DNA from: Thermohalobaculum sp964576075
Lineage (GTDB): Bacteria > Pseudomonadota > Alphaproteobacteria > Rhodobacterales > Rhodobacteraceae
Reading direction: 5' to 3'
Length of the DNA: 64,000 nt
Assembly: GCA_964576075.1 (NCBI GenBank)
Contig: CAZNTX010000005.1
Coordinates: forward strand, 1-64,000
Below the pieces are notes generated by a model. It searched no databases and had not been told where the DNA came from. It saw only the letters and a list, made by a program, of their open reading frames with translations. The stretch's first letter is position 1. Every line of letters starts with the position of its first letter. The position numbers and the translations under genes are program-made. Shown piece by piece: positions 49,577-58,468 of the stretch.

Positions 49577-50800
49577 ATGGCGGGTATTCTCGAGGGCATG
49601 CGCGTGGTCGAGGGCTCGGCCTTCGTCGCGATCCCGCTCGCCGGCATGACGCTCGCGCAGATGGGCGCCGACGTCATCCGCTTCGACCGCCTGCAGGGGG
49701 GGCTCGACGCCACCCGCTGGCCGGTGACCGCCGAGGGCCGCAGCCTCTTCTGGGCCGGGCTCAACAAGGGCAAACGCTCCATCGCGGTGGACATGAAATC
49801 CCCCCGCGGGCGCGAGATCGTCACCGAGATCGTCACCGCGCCCGGAGAGGAGGCGGGGCTCTTCCTCACCAATCTGCGCGTGCGCGGCTGGATGGACTAC
49901 GAGACGCTCTCCAAGGCGAGGCCCGATCTCGTGATGGTCACCCTCCTCGGCGACCGGCACGGGCGGCCGCAGGTGGACTACACCGTCAACCCCGCCATCG
50001 GCTTCCCGGACGCGACCGGGCCGGAGGGGAGCGCCGAGCCGGTGGCCCATGTCCTCCCGGCCTGGGACTGCATCGCGGGGCAGATGGCGGTCTCGGGGCT
50101 GCTCGCGGCCGAGCGGCGGCGGCTGCGCACCGGGCAGGGGCAGTCGGTCGAGCTCACGCTCAAGGACGTGGCCGCGGCCATGCTCGGCAATCTCGGGATC
50201 ATCGGCGAGGTGGCGGTCAACGGGGTCGACCGGGCGAAATCGGGCAACTCGCTCTACGGCGCCTACGGGCAGGACTTCGTCTGCGCCGACGGGCGGCGGG
50301 TGATGGTGATCGGGCTGACCGACCGGCAATGGCGCGGGCTCCTCACCGTCACCGAGACCGCCGAGGCGATGGCCCGCCTCGCCGTGCGTCTCGGCGCCAA
50401 TTTCGCCGAGGAAGGCGCGCGCTGGCGCCACCGTCACGAGATCACCCGCATCCTCGCGCCCTGGTTCGCCAATCGCGGGCTCGGCGAGATCGGCCCCGCG
50501 CTCGATCAGGCCGGCGTCACCTGGTCGGAGTTCCGCAGCTTCGCCCGCGCGCTCGCCGAGGATCCGGACCTCTCGACCGACAACCCGATGTTCTCCGAGA
50601 TCGCGCAGCCCGGCATCGGGACCTATCCGGTGCCCGGCACCCCCTTCGCCTTCTCCGCCGAGCCGCGCGAGCCCCCTGCGCCTGCGCCCGCGCTCGGGCA
50701 GCACACCGAGGAGATCCTCGCAGATGTCGCCCGCCTGCCCGAGGGCGAGATCGCCCGGCTCTTCGATGCGGGCGTCGTCGCGGGCCCGCGCCGGGGCTGA
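49577..50800 (+). CDS. mct: Mesaconyl-CoA C1-C4 CoA transferase (Mct), class III
   Basis: A 407-aa family III CoA transferase that moves CoA within mesaconyl-CoA from C1 to C4 (2-methylfumaryl-CoA isomerase). It starts with MRVVEGSAFVAIPLAGMTLA, continues VTAEGRSLFWAGLNKGKRSI, VDYTVNPAIGFPDATGP and VLPAWDCIAGQM; Asp164 is the expected nucleophile, and the order agrees closely with the Chloroflexus enzyme as I remember it. Intramolecular transfer needs no second substrate. It ends three bases before the convergent V-ATPase gene. Confidence 0.88.
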   Translation: MAGILEGMRVVEGSAFVAIPLAGMTLAQMGADVIRFDRLQGGLDATRWPVTAEGRSLFWAGLNKGKRSIAVDMKSPRGREIVTEIVTAPGEEAGLFLTNLRVRGWMDYETLSKARPDLVMVTLLGDRHGRPQVDYTVNPAIGFPDATGPEGSAEPVAHVLPAWDCIAGQMAVSGLLAAERRRLRTGQGQSVELTLKDVAAAMLGNLGIIGEVAVNGVDRAKSGNSLYGAYGQDFVCADGRRVMVIGLTDRQWRGLLTVTETAEAMARLAVRLGANFAEEGARWRHRHEITRILAPWFANRGLGEIGPALDQAGVTWSEFRSFARALAEDPDLSTDNPMFSEIAQPGIGTYPVPGTPFAFSAEPREPPAPAPALGQHTEEILADVARLPEGEIARLFDAGVVAGPRRG

Positions 50801-50803
50801 GGC

Positions 50804-52660
50804 TCAGGCGCGCGCCTCCTCGGCGGGCGGGCGCATCTCCTCCGCGCCGCCGGGCGCGATCATCGGGACGGAGGCGTCATGCGCCGCGATCTCCGCCTCG
50901 AGGCGCGCGGCGTCCGGCGAGCCGGGGGCGGCGTAGTTGAGGTTGCGGTAGAGCTCGGTCAGCTTGGTGAAGAAGCGCCGCGCCGCCTCCTTGTCCTCGA
51001 AGGCGTAGGAGCGGGTGGCGGCGGCGTGCACCATCTCGAAGCGCGCCTTCTGCCGCTCGAGGGGGGCTGCGGCGTCGACAGCGTCGAAGGCGTCCTGCTG
51101 CAGATAGACCATGTCGAGGAAGAGCGCCGCCTGCCGGGCGACGAAATCCTCGAGCGTCACGCCCTCCTCGCCGGTGACCTGCATCATCTGCGCGATCTCC
51201 TCGCCGCGCCGCAAGAGCGCCTCCATCTCGTCGACCTGCCGGCTCCAGGACGGCCCGAGCCGCTCGGCGAACCAGGGCGCGAGCTGCGCGCGGTAGCGCG
51301 ACCAGGAGAGCAGCGGATCGACCGCGGGGTAGAAGCGCTTGTAGGCCCGGTCCGCCGACAGCCCGAGGAAGCACTTGACCGCTGCCAGCGTCGACTGCGT
51401 CACCGGCTCCTCGAAATTGCCGCCCGCGGGGGAGACGGTGCCGATCATCGTCAGCGCCCCCTCCGAGCCGTCATTGGTGCGGATCGCGCCGGCGCGCTCG
51501 TAGACCCCCTTGATCGCGCTGTCGAGATAGGAGGGGTAGCCCTCCTCGCCGGGGATCTCCTCGAGCCGGCCCGAGGTCTCGCGCATCGCCTGCGCCCAGC
51601 GCGAGGTCGAATCGGCGATCAGAAGCGCGCGCAGCCCCATCTGCCGATAGTATTCCCCGATGGTGAGCCCGGTGTAGATCGAGGCCTCGCGCGCGGCGAC
51701 CGGCATCGAGGAGGTGTTGCAGACGATCACGGTGCGGTCCATCAGCGAGCCGCCGGTGCGCGGATCCTCGATCCGGGGGAAGTCGCGGATGGTCTCCACC
51801 ACCTCGCCCGCGCGCTCGCCGCAGGCCACCACGATCACCACGTCCACCTCCGCGTTCTTGGCGATCAGCGTCTGCAGCACCGTCTTGCCCGCGCCGAAGG
51901 GGCCGGGGATGCAGGCGGTCCCGCCCTCGGCCACGGGGAAGAAGGTGTCGATCAGGCGCTGGCTCGTCAGCATCGGGCGGTGGGGATAGAGCCGGGTCGA
52001 GGCCTGGCGCGCGAGGAGGCCGCGGGGCAGAGGGCGGCGCACCGGCCAGTCCTGCGCGAGGGTGAGGGTGCGGGTGGTGCCCCGCGCATCGGTCAGCCGG
52101 GCGACGGGGGCGTCGACCGTCAGGCTGCCGTCGCGGATCCAGGCGATCTCGCAGGGCGCCTCGATGTCGACGGGCACCAGGATCTTGTGGCGGATCACGC
52201 CCTCGGGAACCGTGCCGATCGCATCGCCCCCGCGCACCCGGTCGCCGGTGCGCCGGCAGGCGGAGAACGACCATTTGCGCTCCGGGTCGAGCCCCGGCGC
52301 CTCGACGCCGCGGGGCAAAAAGACCCCGTGGCCCTGCGCGAGCGTCTCGAGCGGGTTCTGCAGCCCGTCATAGACCTGCCCCAAGAGCCCGGGGCCGAGC
52401 CGGACCGAGAGGAGCGCGCCGGTCTGCTCAACCGGATCGCCGAGGGCGACGCCGAGGGTGCTCTCGTAGACCTGCGCATCCGCCTGGTCTCCGAGCACGC
52501 GCAGCACCTCCGCCTTCAGCCGCTCCCCGGGCGCGCGGGCGGGGCGGATATGCACCACCTCGTTCTTGGCGAGGCTCGTGCGCTCGGGATCGGCGAGGCG
52601 GAAGCGGACGATGTCCTCCTGCACGGCGGTGATATAGGCGGGCGCGCTCGGCTCGCTCAT
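50804..52660 (-). CDS. atpA: V-type ATPase catalytic subunit A
   Basis: A 618-aa catalytic subunit. Walker A GPFGAGKTVL lies at about 252-261 and the A-type insert precedes it (LPRGVEAPGLDPERKWSF). ACGERAGEV and STSRWAQAMRETSGRLEEIP are the usual nucleotide-site stretches. It hydrolyses ATP or makes it in the head of the rotary enzyme. It is last in the operon and overlaps the DUF2764 gene by four bases. A tail-to-tail gap of three bases separates it from mct. Confidence 0.94.
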   Translation of the reverse strand: MSEPSAPAYITAVQEDIVRFRLADPERTSLAKNEVVHIRPARAPGERLKAEVLRVLGDQADAQVYESTLGVALGDPVEQTGALLSVRLGPGLLGQVYDGLQNPLETLAQGHGVFLPRGVEAPGLDPERKWSFSACRRTGDRVRGGDAIGTVPEGVIRHKILVPVDIEAPCEIAWIRDGSLTVDAPVARLTDARGTTRTLTLAQDWPVRRPLPRGLLARQASTRLYPHRPMLTSQRLIDTFFPVAEGGTACIPGPFGAGKTVLQTLIAKNAEVDVVIVVACGERAGEVVETIRDFPRIEDPRTGGSLMDRTVIVCNTSSMPVAAREASIYTGLTIGEYYRQMGLRALLIADSTSRWAQAMRETSGRLEEIPGEEGYPSYLDSAIKGVYERAGAIRTNDGSEGALTMIGTVSPAGGNFEEPVTQSTLAAVKCFLGLSADRAYKRFYPAVDPLLSWSRYRAQLAPWFAERLGPSWSRQVDEMEALLRRGEEIAQMMQVTGEEGVTLEDFVARQAALFLDMVYLQQDAFDAVDAAAPLERQKARFEMVHAAATRSYAFEDKEAARRFFTKLTELYRNLNYAAPGSPDAARLEAEIAAHDASVPMIAPGGAEEMRPPAEEARA

Positions 52661-53340
52661 CGGGGGCGCTCCTCGGGCTCGGCGAGGCCGTCGGCGACGA
52701 GCGCGGCGAAGCGCGCCGCCGCCGCCTCGGCGTCGTAGCGGGTCCAGCGGGTCAGCAGATCGAGGCGCACGGCGTAGAGCGCGACGGCCTCGAAGTCGAA
52801 ATCGTGCCGGGCGGCGAGGCGGGCGGCCTGGGTCCAGGCGCGCTCGAGCAGGATGCGCTCGAGCCCCACCGCATCGCCGGCCTCGAGCGCCGTCTTGGCC
52901 GGAACGAGCCAGGGCTGCCCGCGCTCCATCCGGAAATGCGGCGCGTCCCAGGCCGCCGCGACCCGGTCCGCGAGCGGGCGGAGGCCCCAGCGCTCCCCCC
53001 GCCGCGGGGCCGCGTGCCCGGCCTGGCGGCGGCGGAGCGCGGCGACGAGGGTGCGCAAGCCGAGCCTCAGGCGCACGAGCTCCGCGAGCGTCGGGCTCTC
53101 GAGCCGCGCGAGCACGGCCTCGGCGCGGTCGAGCAACGCCGCATCCGAGAGCCCCATCGGCATCCGGCGCCAGGCGAGGAGGCCGGTGACCGAGAGCAGC
53201 GTCTCCCGGTCCCGCTCCACCAGCATCCCGAGCCGGGCGCGGAACCGGTCCGGATTGATCGGCGGCTCGCGCGCGGCGAGCATCGGCCCGAGGGCCGGCA
53301 GGCTCGCGACGAGCGTCGCATAGGGCGCGTCTGCGAGCAT
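52657..53340 (-). CDS. V-type ATPase subunit C-like (DUF2764)
   Basis: A 227-aa helical protein beginning YATLVASLPALGPMLAARE. A DUF2764 protein sits between subunits E and A in Chlamydia-type V-ATPase operons and is thought to play the role of subunit C, joining the central rotor to the membrane part. It overlaps atpE by one base and atpA by four bases. No catalytic motif. Confidence 0.78.
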   Translation of the reverse strand: MLADAPYATLVASLPALGPMLAAREPPINPDRFRARLGMLVERDRETLLSVTGLLAWRRMPMGLSDAALLDRAEAVLARLESPTLAELVRLRLGLRTLVAALRRRQAGHAAPRRGERWGLRPLADRVAAAWDAPHFRMERGQPWLVPAKTALEAGDAVGLERILLERAWTQAARLAARHDFDFEAVALYAVRLDLLTRWTRYDAEAAAARFAALVADGLAEPEERPR

Positions 53341-54026
53341 CAGCGCACCACGCCCTCGAGCAGCGCCCGGAATCGCGGCTGCAGATGGCGCAGGATCACC
53401 TCGGCCACCGCGGCGTCGGTGAGATCCACCACCACCTCCGAGCCCTCGAGGCGCAGGCGGATGCCCCCCGCCTCGTCCTCCGACACGGCGAAGTCCACCC
53501 CCTCGCGCAACAGATCGGCGGCGACGGAGGCGACGAAATGGGTCAGCGTGCCCTCGGCGAGCGCCTCCGGCGCGCGGCGCAGATCCTCGAGCGCGACGAC
53601 GCTGCGGGGCAGGGCGATCTCCACCGCCTCGGCCGCGTCGAGGCCGGCCTCCTCCCGCGCCCGGCCGGCGACGGCGAGGATCATGCCGCGCAGCACCGCG
53701 TCGTCGCGGGTCATCTCGCCGACGGCGGCGCGCACCTCGCGGGCGAAGCCCTCCGAGAGGCGGGTCTTGAGCTCGAGGACCGCATCGCGCATCGCCACGC
53801 GCAGCGCCTCCTCGCCCCCGCGGCGGAGGCGGTCGGCCTCGGCGCGGGCCTTGGTGCGGGTCTCCTCCGCCTCGCGCTCGGCGGCGGCGAGCGTCGCCGC
53901 GGCGCGGCGCTCGGCCTCGGCGGCGATGCGCTCGGCCTCGGCGCGGCCGGCCTCCACGCCCTCGCGGGTCAGCCGCTCGATGAGCGCCTCGATGCCCGCG
54001 GCCGTCTCGCGCGCGCTGTCGGTCAT
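53340..54026 (-). CDS. atpE: V-type ATPase subunit E (peripheral stalk)
   Basis: A 228-aa protein. The first 110 residues are a charged coiled coil (AEAERIAAEAERRAAATLAA); the C-terminal domain (LTHFVASVAADLLREGVD, EVVVDLTDAAVAEVILRHL) is the E-type globular head. It ties the head to the membrane as a stator. It lies 22 bp after atpK and overlaps the DUF2764 gene by one base. No subunit G/H gene accompanies it. Confidence 0.87.
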   Translation of the reverse strand: MTDSARETAAGIEALIERLTREGVEAGRAEAERIAAEAERRAAATLAAAEREAEETRTKARAEADRLRRGGEEALRVAMRDAVLELKTRLSEGFAREVRAAVGEMTRDDAVLRGMILAVAGRAREEAGLDAAEAVEIALPRSVVALEDLRRAPEALAEGTLTHFVASVAADLLREGVDFAVSEDEAGGIRLRLEGSEVVVDLTDAAVAEVILRHLQPRFRALLEGVVR

Positions 54027-54048
54027 GGCGTCCCTCCCCGCTCCCGGC

Positions 54049-54495
54049 TCATCCCGGCAGGCTGCCCGCGAGCACCAGCGCGAAGACGAAGGCGAAGACC
54101 GCGAAGCCCTCCACGATCGCCGCCGGCGCGAGGGCGAGGCCGAAGATCTCCGGCTTGTCCTTGAAGGCGGCGATCGCCGAGGCCACCACCCGCCCCTGCA
54201 GCGCCCCCGAGATCATCAGCGCCACCCCCGAGAGCGCGCCGATGGCGAAGAGCCCGCCGCCGTTCTCCGCCGTCACCGGCTGGTTGAGCGAGAACATGAT
54301 GACGATGCCGTAGATGATCTGCGAGGAGGGCATCGCGGCGACGCCGACGAAGCGGCCGTAGCCGCCGTCGGTCTCCATCATCGCGCCGACCGCGGCCTGT
54401 CCCGCGAGCGTGCAGCCGATCGAGCTGCCGATGGCGCCGAGCCCGAGCGCCCCGTAGATGCCGAGCCAGCCGAGCAGGATGGTCAGTTGGTCCAT
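54049..54495 (-). CDS. atpK: V-type ATPase proteolipid subunit K, sodium-type
   Basis: A 148-aa rotor-ring protein with two hairpins. Only the second hairpin carries the essential acid, Glu in PAAIVEGFAVF. Comparison with Enterococcus NtpK shows the sodium ligands kept: MPSSQIIYG (for LPGTQGLYG, with Gln and Tyr), Gln in SGALQGRV, and that Glu. A sodium-coupled enzyme is therefore likely. ATG 54495 overlaps the atpI stop by 13 bp. Confidence 0.88.
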   Translation of the reverse strand: MDQLTILLGWLGIYGALGLGAIGSSIGCTLAGQAAVGAMMETDGGYGRFVGVAAMPSSQIIYGIVIMFSLNQPVTAENGGGLFAIGALSGVALMISGALQGRVVASAIAAFKDKPEIFGLALAPAAIVEGFAVFAFVFALVLAGSLPG

Positions 54496-56261
54496 TCGGG
54501 CGCCTCCTTCCGCGCGAACGCCTTGAACGGGTAGCCCTCCTCCGAGAGCCCCCAGCCGAAGAATTCCAGAACGTTGAGGCGCAGCCCGTGGACCACGCCG
54601 CTCAACACCCCGAGCGCCAGGTTGATCGCATGCCCGAAGATCAGCACGAGCCCCGCGAGCAGGAGCCCGAGCCCCGGCATCCCCGCCTGCACATCCGCCG
54701 CGATGGCGTTGAAGGTGGCGCCGAGAGAGGCGCTCGAGAGGCCGAGGGCGAAGAGGCGCATATAGCTCAGGACATCGCCGAAGAGCCGCGAGACGGAGGC
54801 GAGGGAGAGCGCGCCCGAGGCGATCCCGCGGAGCCACCCGCCCCCGCCCCCGGCGCTCGCCGCGCCGGCGAAGACCGCCGTGAGGCCGATCCCGAGAAGC
54901 CCGGCGCCGAGCGTCTCCGGCCCGAGCCAGAGGAGGAGCCCGCCGAGGCTCGCCCCCGCCCAGCCGATCCGCTCGAGCGCCGCGCCCCGGCTGCGCGCCG
55001 CCCAGGCCGCGGCGAGATTGGCGAGCGCGATGTGCAGCACGCCGATGACGACGGAGACCGTCATCATCGTCTCGATATCGGCGACGTCGATGACCGCGAG
55101 CCGCGCGGCGATCCCCCCCTCGGGCGGCGCGGCGCCGAAATAGCTCCCCGCGAGGACGCCGTAGACGAGCGCCGTCGCGACGATCGCGGCGAAGACCGGG
55201 CGCAGCCGCCGGAGCCGCGGCTGCGCCCCGAGCCGGCCCCAGGCGGCCAGGAGCCCGAGCCCGAGGAGCGCCGCATAGCCCGCATCCGCCAGGATCATCG
55301 CGAAGAACACCGCGAAGGAGGCGAAGACCACGAGGCTCGGATCCCAGCTCCCATAGGCGGGCGTCATGTAAAAGGTGGTGAGCTCCGAGGCCCCACCGAC
55401 CCGCTCCGGCGTCTCGAGGAGCGTCGGCGGGGCGTCCGCGGGGCCGGGCGGGGAGAGCGCGACCGCGAGCCCGCGCGCCAGCGCCCAGGCCTCGAGCTCG
55501 CCCGCCCGCGCCGCCGGCACCCAGCCGGCCAGCGCGAAGAGGTGCGGGCGGTCGAGCGTCATCCCCGCCGCGGCGCGGCGCGCATCGGCGTCCTCCGCGG
55601 CGGCGAGGCGGGCGCCGAGGGCGAGGCGGTGGCGGGTGAGCTCGGCGAGCTCCGCCTCGGCGCGCTCGATCTCGATCTCGGTCTCCTCGAGATAGCCCTC
55701 GAGCGTGGAGAGCGAATGCGCGCCCGTATGGGTGCGCGGCACGGGCAGGAGATCGGCCGGCGGCTCCTCGCGCGCGAGGACGGCGACGAGGAGCCGGCTC
55801 GCCTCGCGCCCGACGACGGCCCAGGGCAGGGCGATCCGCTCGAGCGCCGGGCGGTGCTTGATCGGCAGCGCGTAGAACCAGAGCCGGTAGCCGCCGGGCG
55901 GCTCTTCGGGCAGCTCGAAATCGCCGAAGGGGGCGAGATCGGCGATGCGTCGGGTGAGGAAATCCCGCCGGTCCCGCGCCTCGCGCAGCCGCGCCTTGTT
56001 GGCGAGGATCGCCTCGACGGCGGTCTCCGCGTCGAAGGGGCGATCCGCCGGCCAGGGTCGGCGCTTCGCCGGAGCGCTGCGCAGATGCCGCCAGGCCGAG
56101 GCCGCGCGCCGGCGCGAGGCGGCGTCCGGCGGGGCGAGCGGATCGGCCGGGCGCAGCGCGACGAGATGCACGCAGCCGAGCGCCTGCAGCCCTTCCAGGA
56201 CCGCCGCCTTGTCCTCTGCCGCGCCGACGAGCGCGAGCCGCATCATCGGCGCGATGGTCAT
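54483..56261 (-). CDS. atpI: V-type ATPase membrane subunit I (a)
   Basis: A 592-aa protein. Residues 1-310 form the hairpin-like cytoplasmic arm; from about 315 on seven or eight helices form the stator half-channel. DVLSYMRLFALGLSSASLGA contains the essential Arg that faces the proteolipid Glu. ATG 56261 has GGGAG about six bases upstream, and longer frames are rejected. It overlaps atpD by four bases. It conducts sodium or protons across the membrane. Confidence 0.9.
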   Translation of the reverse strand: MTIAPMMRLALVGAAEDKAAVLEGLQALGCVHLVALRPADPLAPPDAASRRRAASAWRHLRSAPAKRRPWPADRPFDAETAVEAILANKARLREARDRRDFLTRRIADLAPFGDFELPEEPPGGYRLWFYALPIKHRPALERIALPWAVVGREASRLLVAVLAREEPPADLLPVPRTHTGAHSLSTLEGYLEETEIEIERAEAELAELTRHRLALGARLAAAEDADARRAAAGMTLDRPHLFALAGWVPAARAGELEAWALARGLAVALSPPGPADAPPTLLETPERVGGASELTTFYMTPAYGSWDPSLVVFASFAVFFAMILADAGYAALLGLGLLAAWGRLGAQPRLRRLRPVFAAIVATALVYGVLAGSYFGAAPPEGGIAARLAVIDVADIETMMTVSVVIGVLHIALANLAAAWAARSRGAALERIGWAGASLGGLLLWLGPETLGAGLLGIGLTAVFAGAASAGGGGGWLRGIASGALSLASVSRLFGDVLSYMRLFALGLSSASLGATFNAIAADVQAGMPGLGLLLAGLVLIFGHAINLALGVLSGVVHGLRLNVLEFFGWGLSEEGYPFKAFARKEAPEWTN

Positions 56262-56854
56262 GCCCGCTCCCGCTTGCGCTTGGCGATCTTCGAGGTGACG
56301 ACGGCGGCGCGCTCGCGGTCGCCGAGGGCGATGGAGATGCGGCGGATATTCGCCTCCGCCCCCGGGATCAGCACCTTCTCGAAGAGGTTGACGCGCTGCG
56401 CGGTCTTGGCGAGCGCGGCCTCGAGGAGGGCCAGCCGGCGCTCGGCGACGCGCTGCTCTGCGGCGAGGCGCAGCGCCGCCTCGGCGCGGCGGGCCACCGC
56501 ATCGACCCAATGCGGCCGGGTCATCGCTCCGTAGGCGGCGCGCTCGATCTCCACGCCCGCGAGCTCGGGCAGATCGACGCCGACGAGGTTGCGGGTGACG
56601 GTGCGCACCCGTGCCAGCCGCACGAGGCCCGTGAGGTCCACCGTGCGGTCGGCGAGCATCGGGATCTCGGCGCCCGCGCTCTCGAGCGCCGCCCGCCGTG
56701 CCTCGGCGATCTCCTCGATGCGCGCGGCGGCTCGGGCGCGGGCCTGCATCAGGCTCTTGCGCTTCAGATCGAGGGCCGGGAGATAGCGGCGGTAGCGCGC
56801 GAGATCGCGGCGTTCGCGGGCGAGGCGGGCCTTGCTGAGCTGCAGCCGCGCCAT
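56258..56854 (-). CDS. atpD: V-type ATPase subunit D (central rotor)
   Basis: A 198-aa coiled-coil rotor shaft: KARLARERRDLARYRRYLP with KRKSLMQ near the start, VNLFEKVLIP and IRRISIALGDRER near the end are family hallmarks. It turns inside the A3B3 head. It lies four bases after atpB. No subunit F gene is present, as in the Chlamydia-type set. Confidence 0.9.
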   Translation of the reverse strand: MARLQLSKARLARERRDLARYRRYLPALDLKRKSLMQARARAAARIEEIAEARRAALESAGAEIPMLADRTVDLTGLVRLARVRTVTRNLVGVDLPELAGVEIERAAYGAMTRPHWVDAVARRAEAALRLAAEQRVAERRLALLEAALAKTAQRVNLFEKVLIPGAEANIRRISIALGDRERAAVVTSKIAKRKRERA

Positions 56855-56858
56855 CGCC

Positions 56859-58205
56859 TCAGCCCTCCCGCTCCGGCCAGTAGCGCTCGACGAGAGTGCG
56901 CTTCATCAGAAGCTCCTCCTTCTCGAAGCACTCCGCCATCGTCCGCCAGCCGAGATCGAGCGCCGCCTCGAGGGGCATCGACACCTCGATGTCCATGAAG
57001 CGCTCGCGGAACAGCTCGCCGAAGCGCAGCGCCCGGCGGTCGTAGTCGGAGAGCTCGAAAGCCATGTCGCGCTTCTGCCGGGCGTCGCGGGCCTCGGCGT
57101 AGAAGCGGACCATGGTCGTCATCACCGCCCCGTGGTCCTCGCGCGTCTCCTTGCCGATGACGTGCTGCTTGAGGCGGGAGAGCGAGCCGAAGGGGTCGAT
57201 CACGCCGGAATGGAGGTAGAACTGCCCCTCGGTGATGTAGCCCGTGTTGTCCGGCACCGGATGGGTGACGTCGCCCCCCGGCATGGTGGTGACGGTGAGG
57301 ATGGTCACCGAACCCGCGCCGGCGAAATCGGCGGCCTTCTCGTAGCGCCGGGCGAGCTGGGAGTAGAGATCGCCGAGATAGCCGCGATTGGAGGGCACCC
57401 GCTCCATCGAGAGGCCGACCTCCTTGAGCGCGTCGGCATAGGCGGTCATGTCGGTCAGCAGCACGAGCACGCGCTTGCTCTCCTCCACGGCGAAGCGCTC
57501 GGCCACGGCGAGCGCCATGTCGGGCACGAGCAGGCGCTCGACGATCGGGTCGGAGGCCTGGTTGACCACCATCACCGTCCGCGCGAAGACGCCGGCCTCC
57601 TCGAAGGCGGTGCGGAAGGTCCAATAGTCGTCGAACAGGAGCCCGAGCCCGCCGAAGACCACGATATCGGCGTCCGCCTGGATGCCGACGCGGGCGAGCA
57701 GGCGGTTGTAGGGCTCGCCCGAGACCGAGAAGATCGGGATCTTCTGGCTCTCCACCAGGCAGTTGAAGACGTCGATCATCGGCACGTCGGTGCGGATCAT
57801 CTGCGAGGCGAGGCGCCGGCGCGCCGGGTTGGCCGAGGGGCCGCCGACGGGGATGCGCGGCTCCGCGTCGAGGGGCGGGCCGCCGTCGACCGCGCGCCCG
57901 TCGCCGCCGAGAACGCGCCCGAGCAGGGTCTCGGAGAAGGGCACGTCGGGCGGGCGGCCGAGGAAGCGCACCTGCGCGCGGGTGGTGAGCCCGGTCGCGC
58001 CCGCGAAGACCTGGAGCGAGGCCGCGCCCGCCCGGAGATCGACCACCTGCGCGAGATGCCCCCGCCCCTCGCCGTCGACCACCTCGGCGAGATCGCCGAA
58101 GGCCGGGGCGGCGGCGCGCCCGGCCGCGCCCTCGGGCAGCGCCACCTCCAGGATGTCGCCGAGGATCGACAGCACGCGCGTATGGAAAAGAACGGTCTCG
58201 GTCAT
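56859..58205 (-). CDS. atpB: V-type ATPase regulatory subunit B
   Basis: A 448-aa non-catalytic head subunit. Features are IRTDVPMIDVFNCLVESQKI, PIFSVSGEPYN, FDDYWTFRTAFEE and YLGDLYSQLARRYEKA. There is no intact Walker A, as expected. The start is taken as ATG 58205 (MTETVLFHTR); the ribosome site is weak, and a longer frame to 58262 is less like the family. It is first in the operon; the 263 bp upstream (58206-58468) show no gene or clear promoter. Confidence 0.92.
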   Translation of the reverse strand: MTETVLFHTRVLSILGDILEVALPEGAAGRAAAPAFGDLAEVVDGEGRGHLAQVVDLRAGAASLQVFAGATGLTTRAQVRFLGRPPDVPFSETLLGRVLGGDGRAVDGGPPLDAEPRIPVGGPSANPARRRLASQMIRTDVPMIDVFNCLVESQKIPIFSVSGEPYNRLLARVGIQADADIVVFGGLGLLFDDYWTFRTAFEEAGVFARTVMVVNQASDPIVERLLVPDMALAVAERFAVEESKRVLVLLTDMTAYADALKEVGLSMERVPSNRGYLGDLYSQLARRYEKAADFAGAGSVTILTVTTMPGGDVTHPVPDNTGYITEGQFYLHSGVIDPFGSLSRLKQHVIGKETREDHGAVMTTMVRFYAEARDARQKRDMAFELSDYDRRALRFGELFRERFMDIEVSMPLEAALDLGWRTMAECFEKEELLMKRTLVERYWPEREG

Positions 58206-58468
58206 CGGCCCGGTGCCCGACCCTCGCGATTGTGGCGGCGGTTTCGCGGTGCGGTCTCGCACCTGCGAAGAGTTGTCGCCGAGCCCGGGTCCCCCGGAAA
58301 GCGCGCGCCTCGCCGCGCGGCGAGCGGCCGCGGCCGGAGGCGCTCGACAGGGCGCGCCGATTCGATCCGGTCCGGCCAGTCGCCGCAGCCCGGCCCGGTG
58401 TCGCCCGGATCGGCCGAGCCGGGAGCAGGTGCGACCCGGCTGCGCGCCGCCTCCCGGGCGGCCGACGC

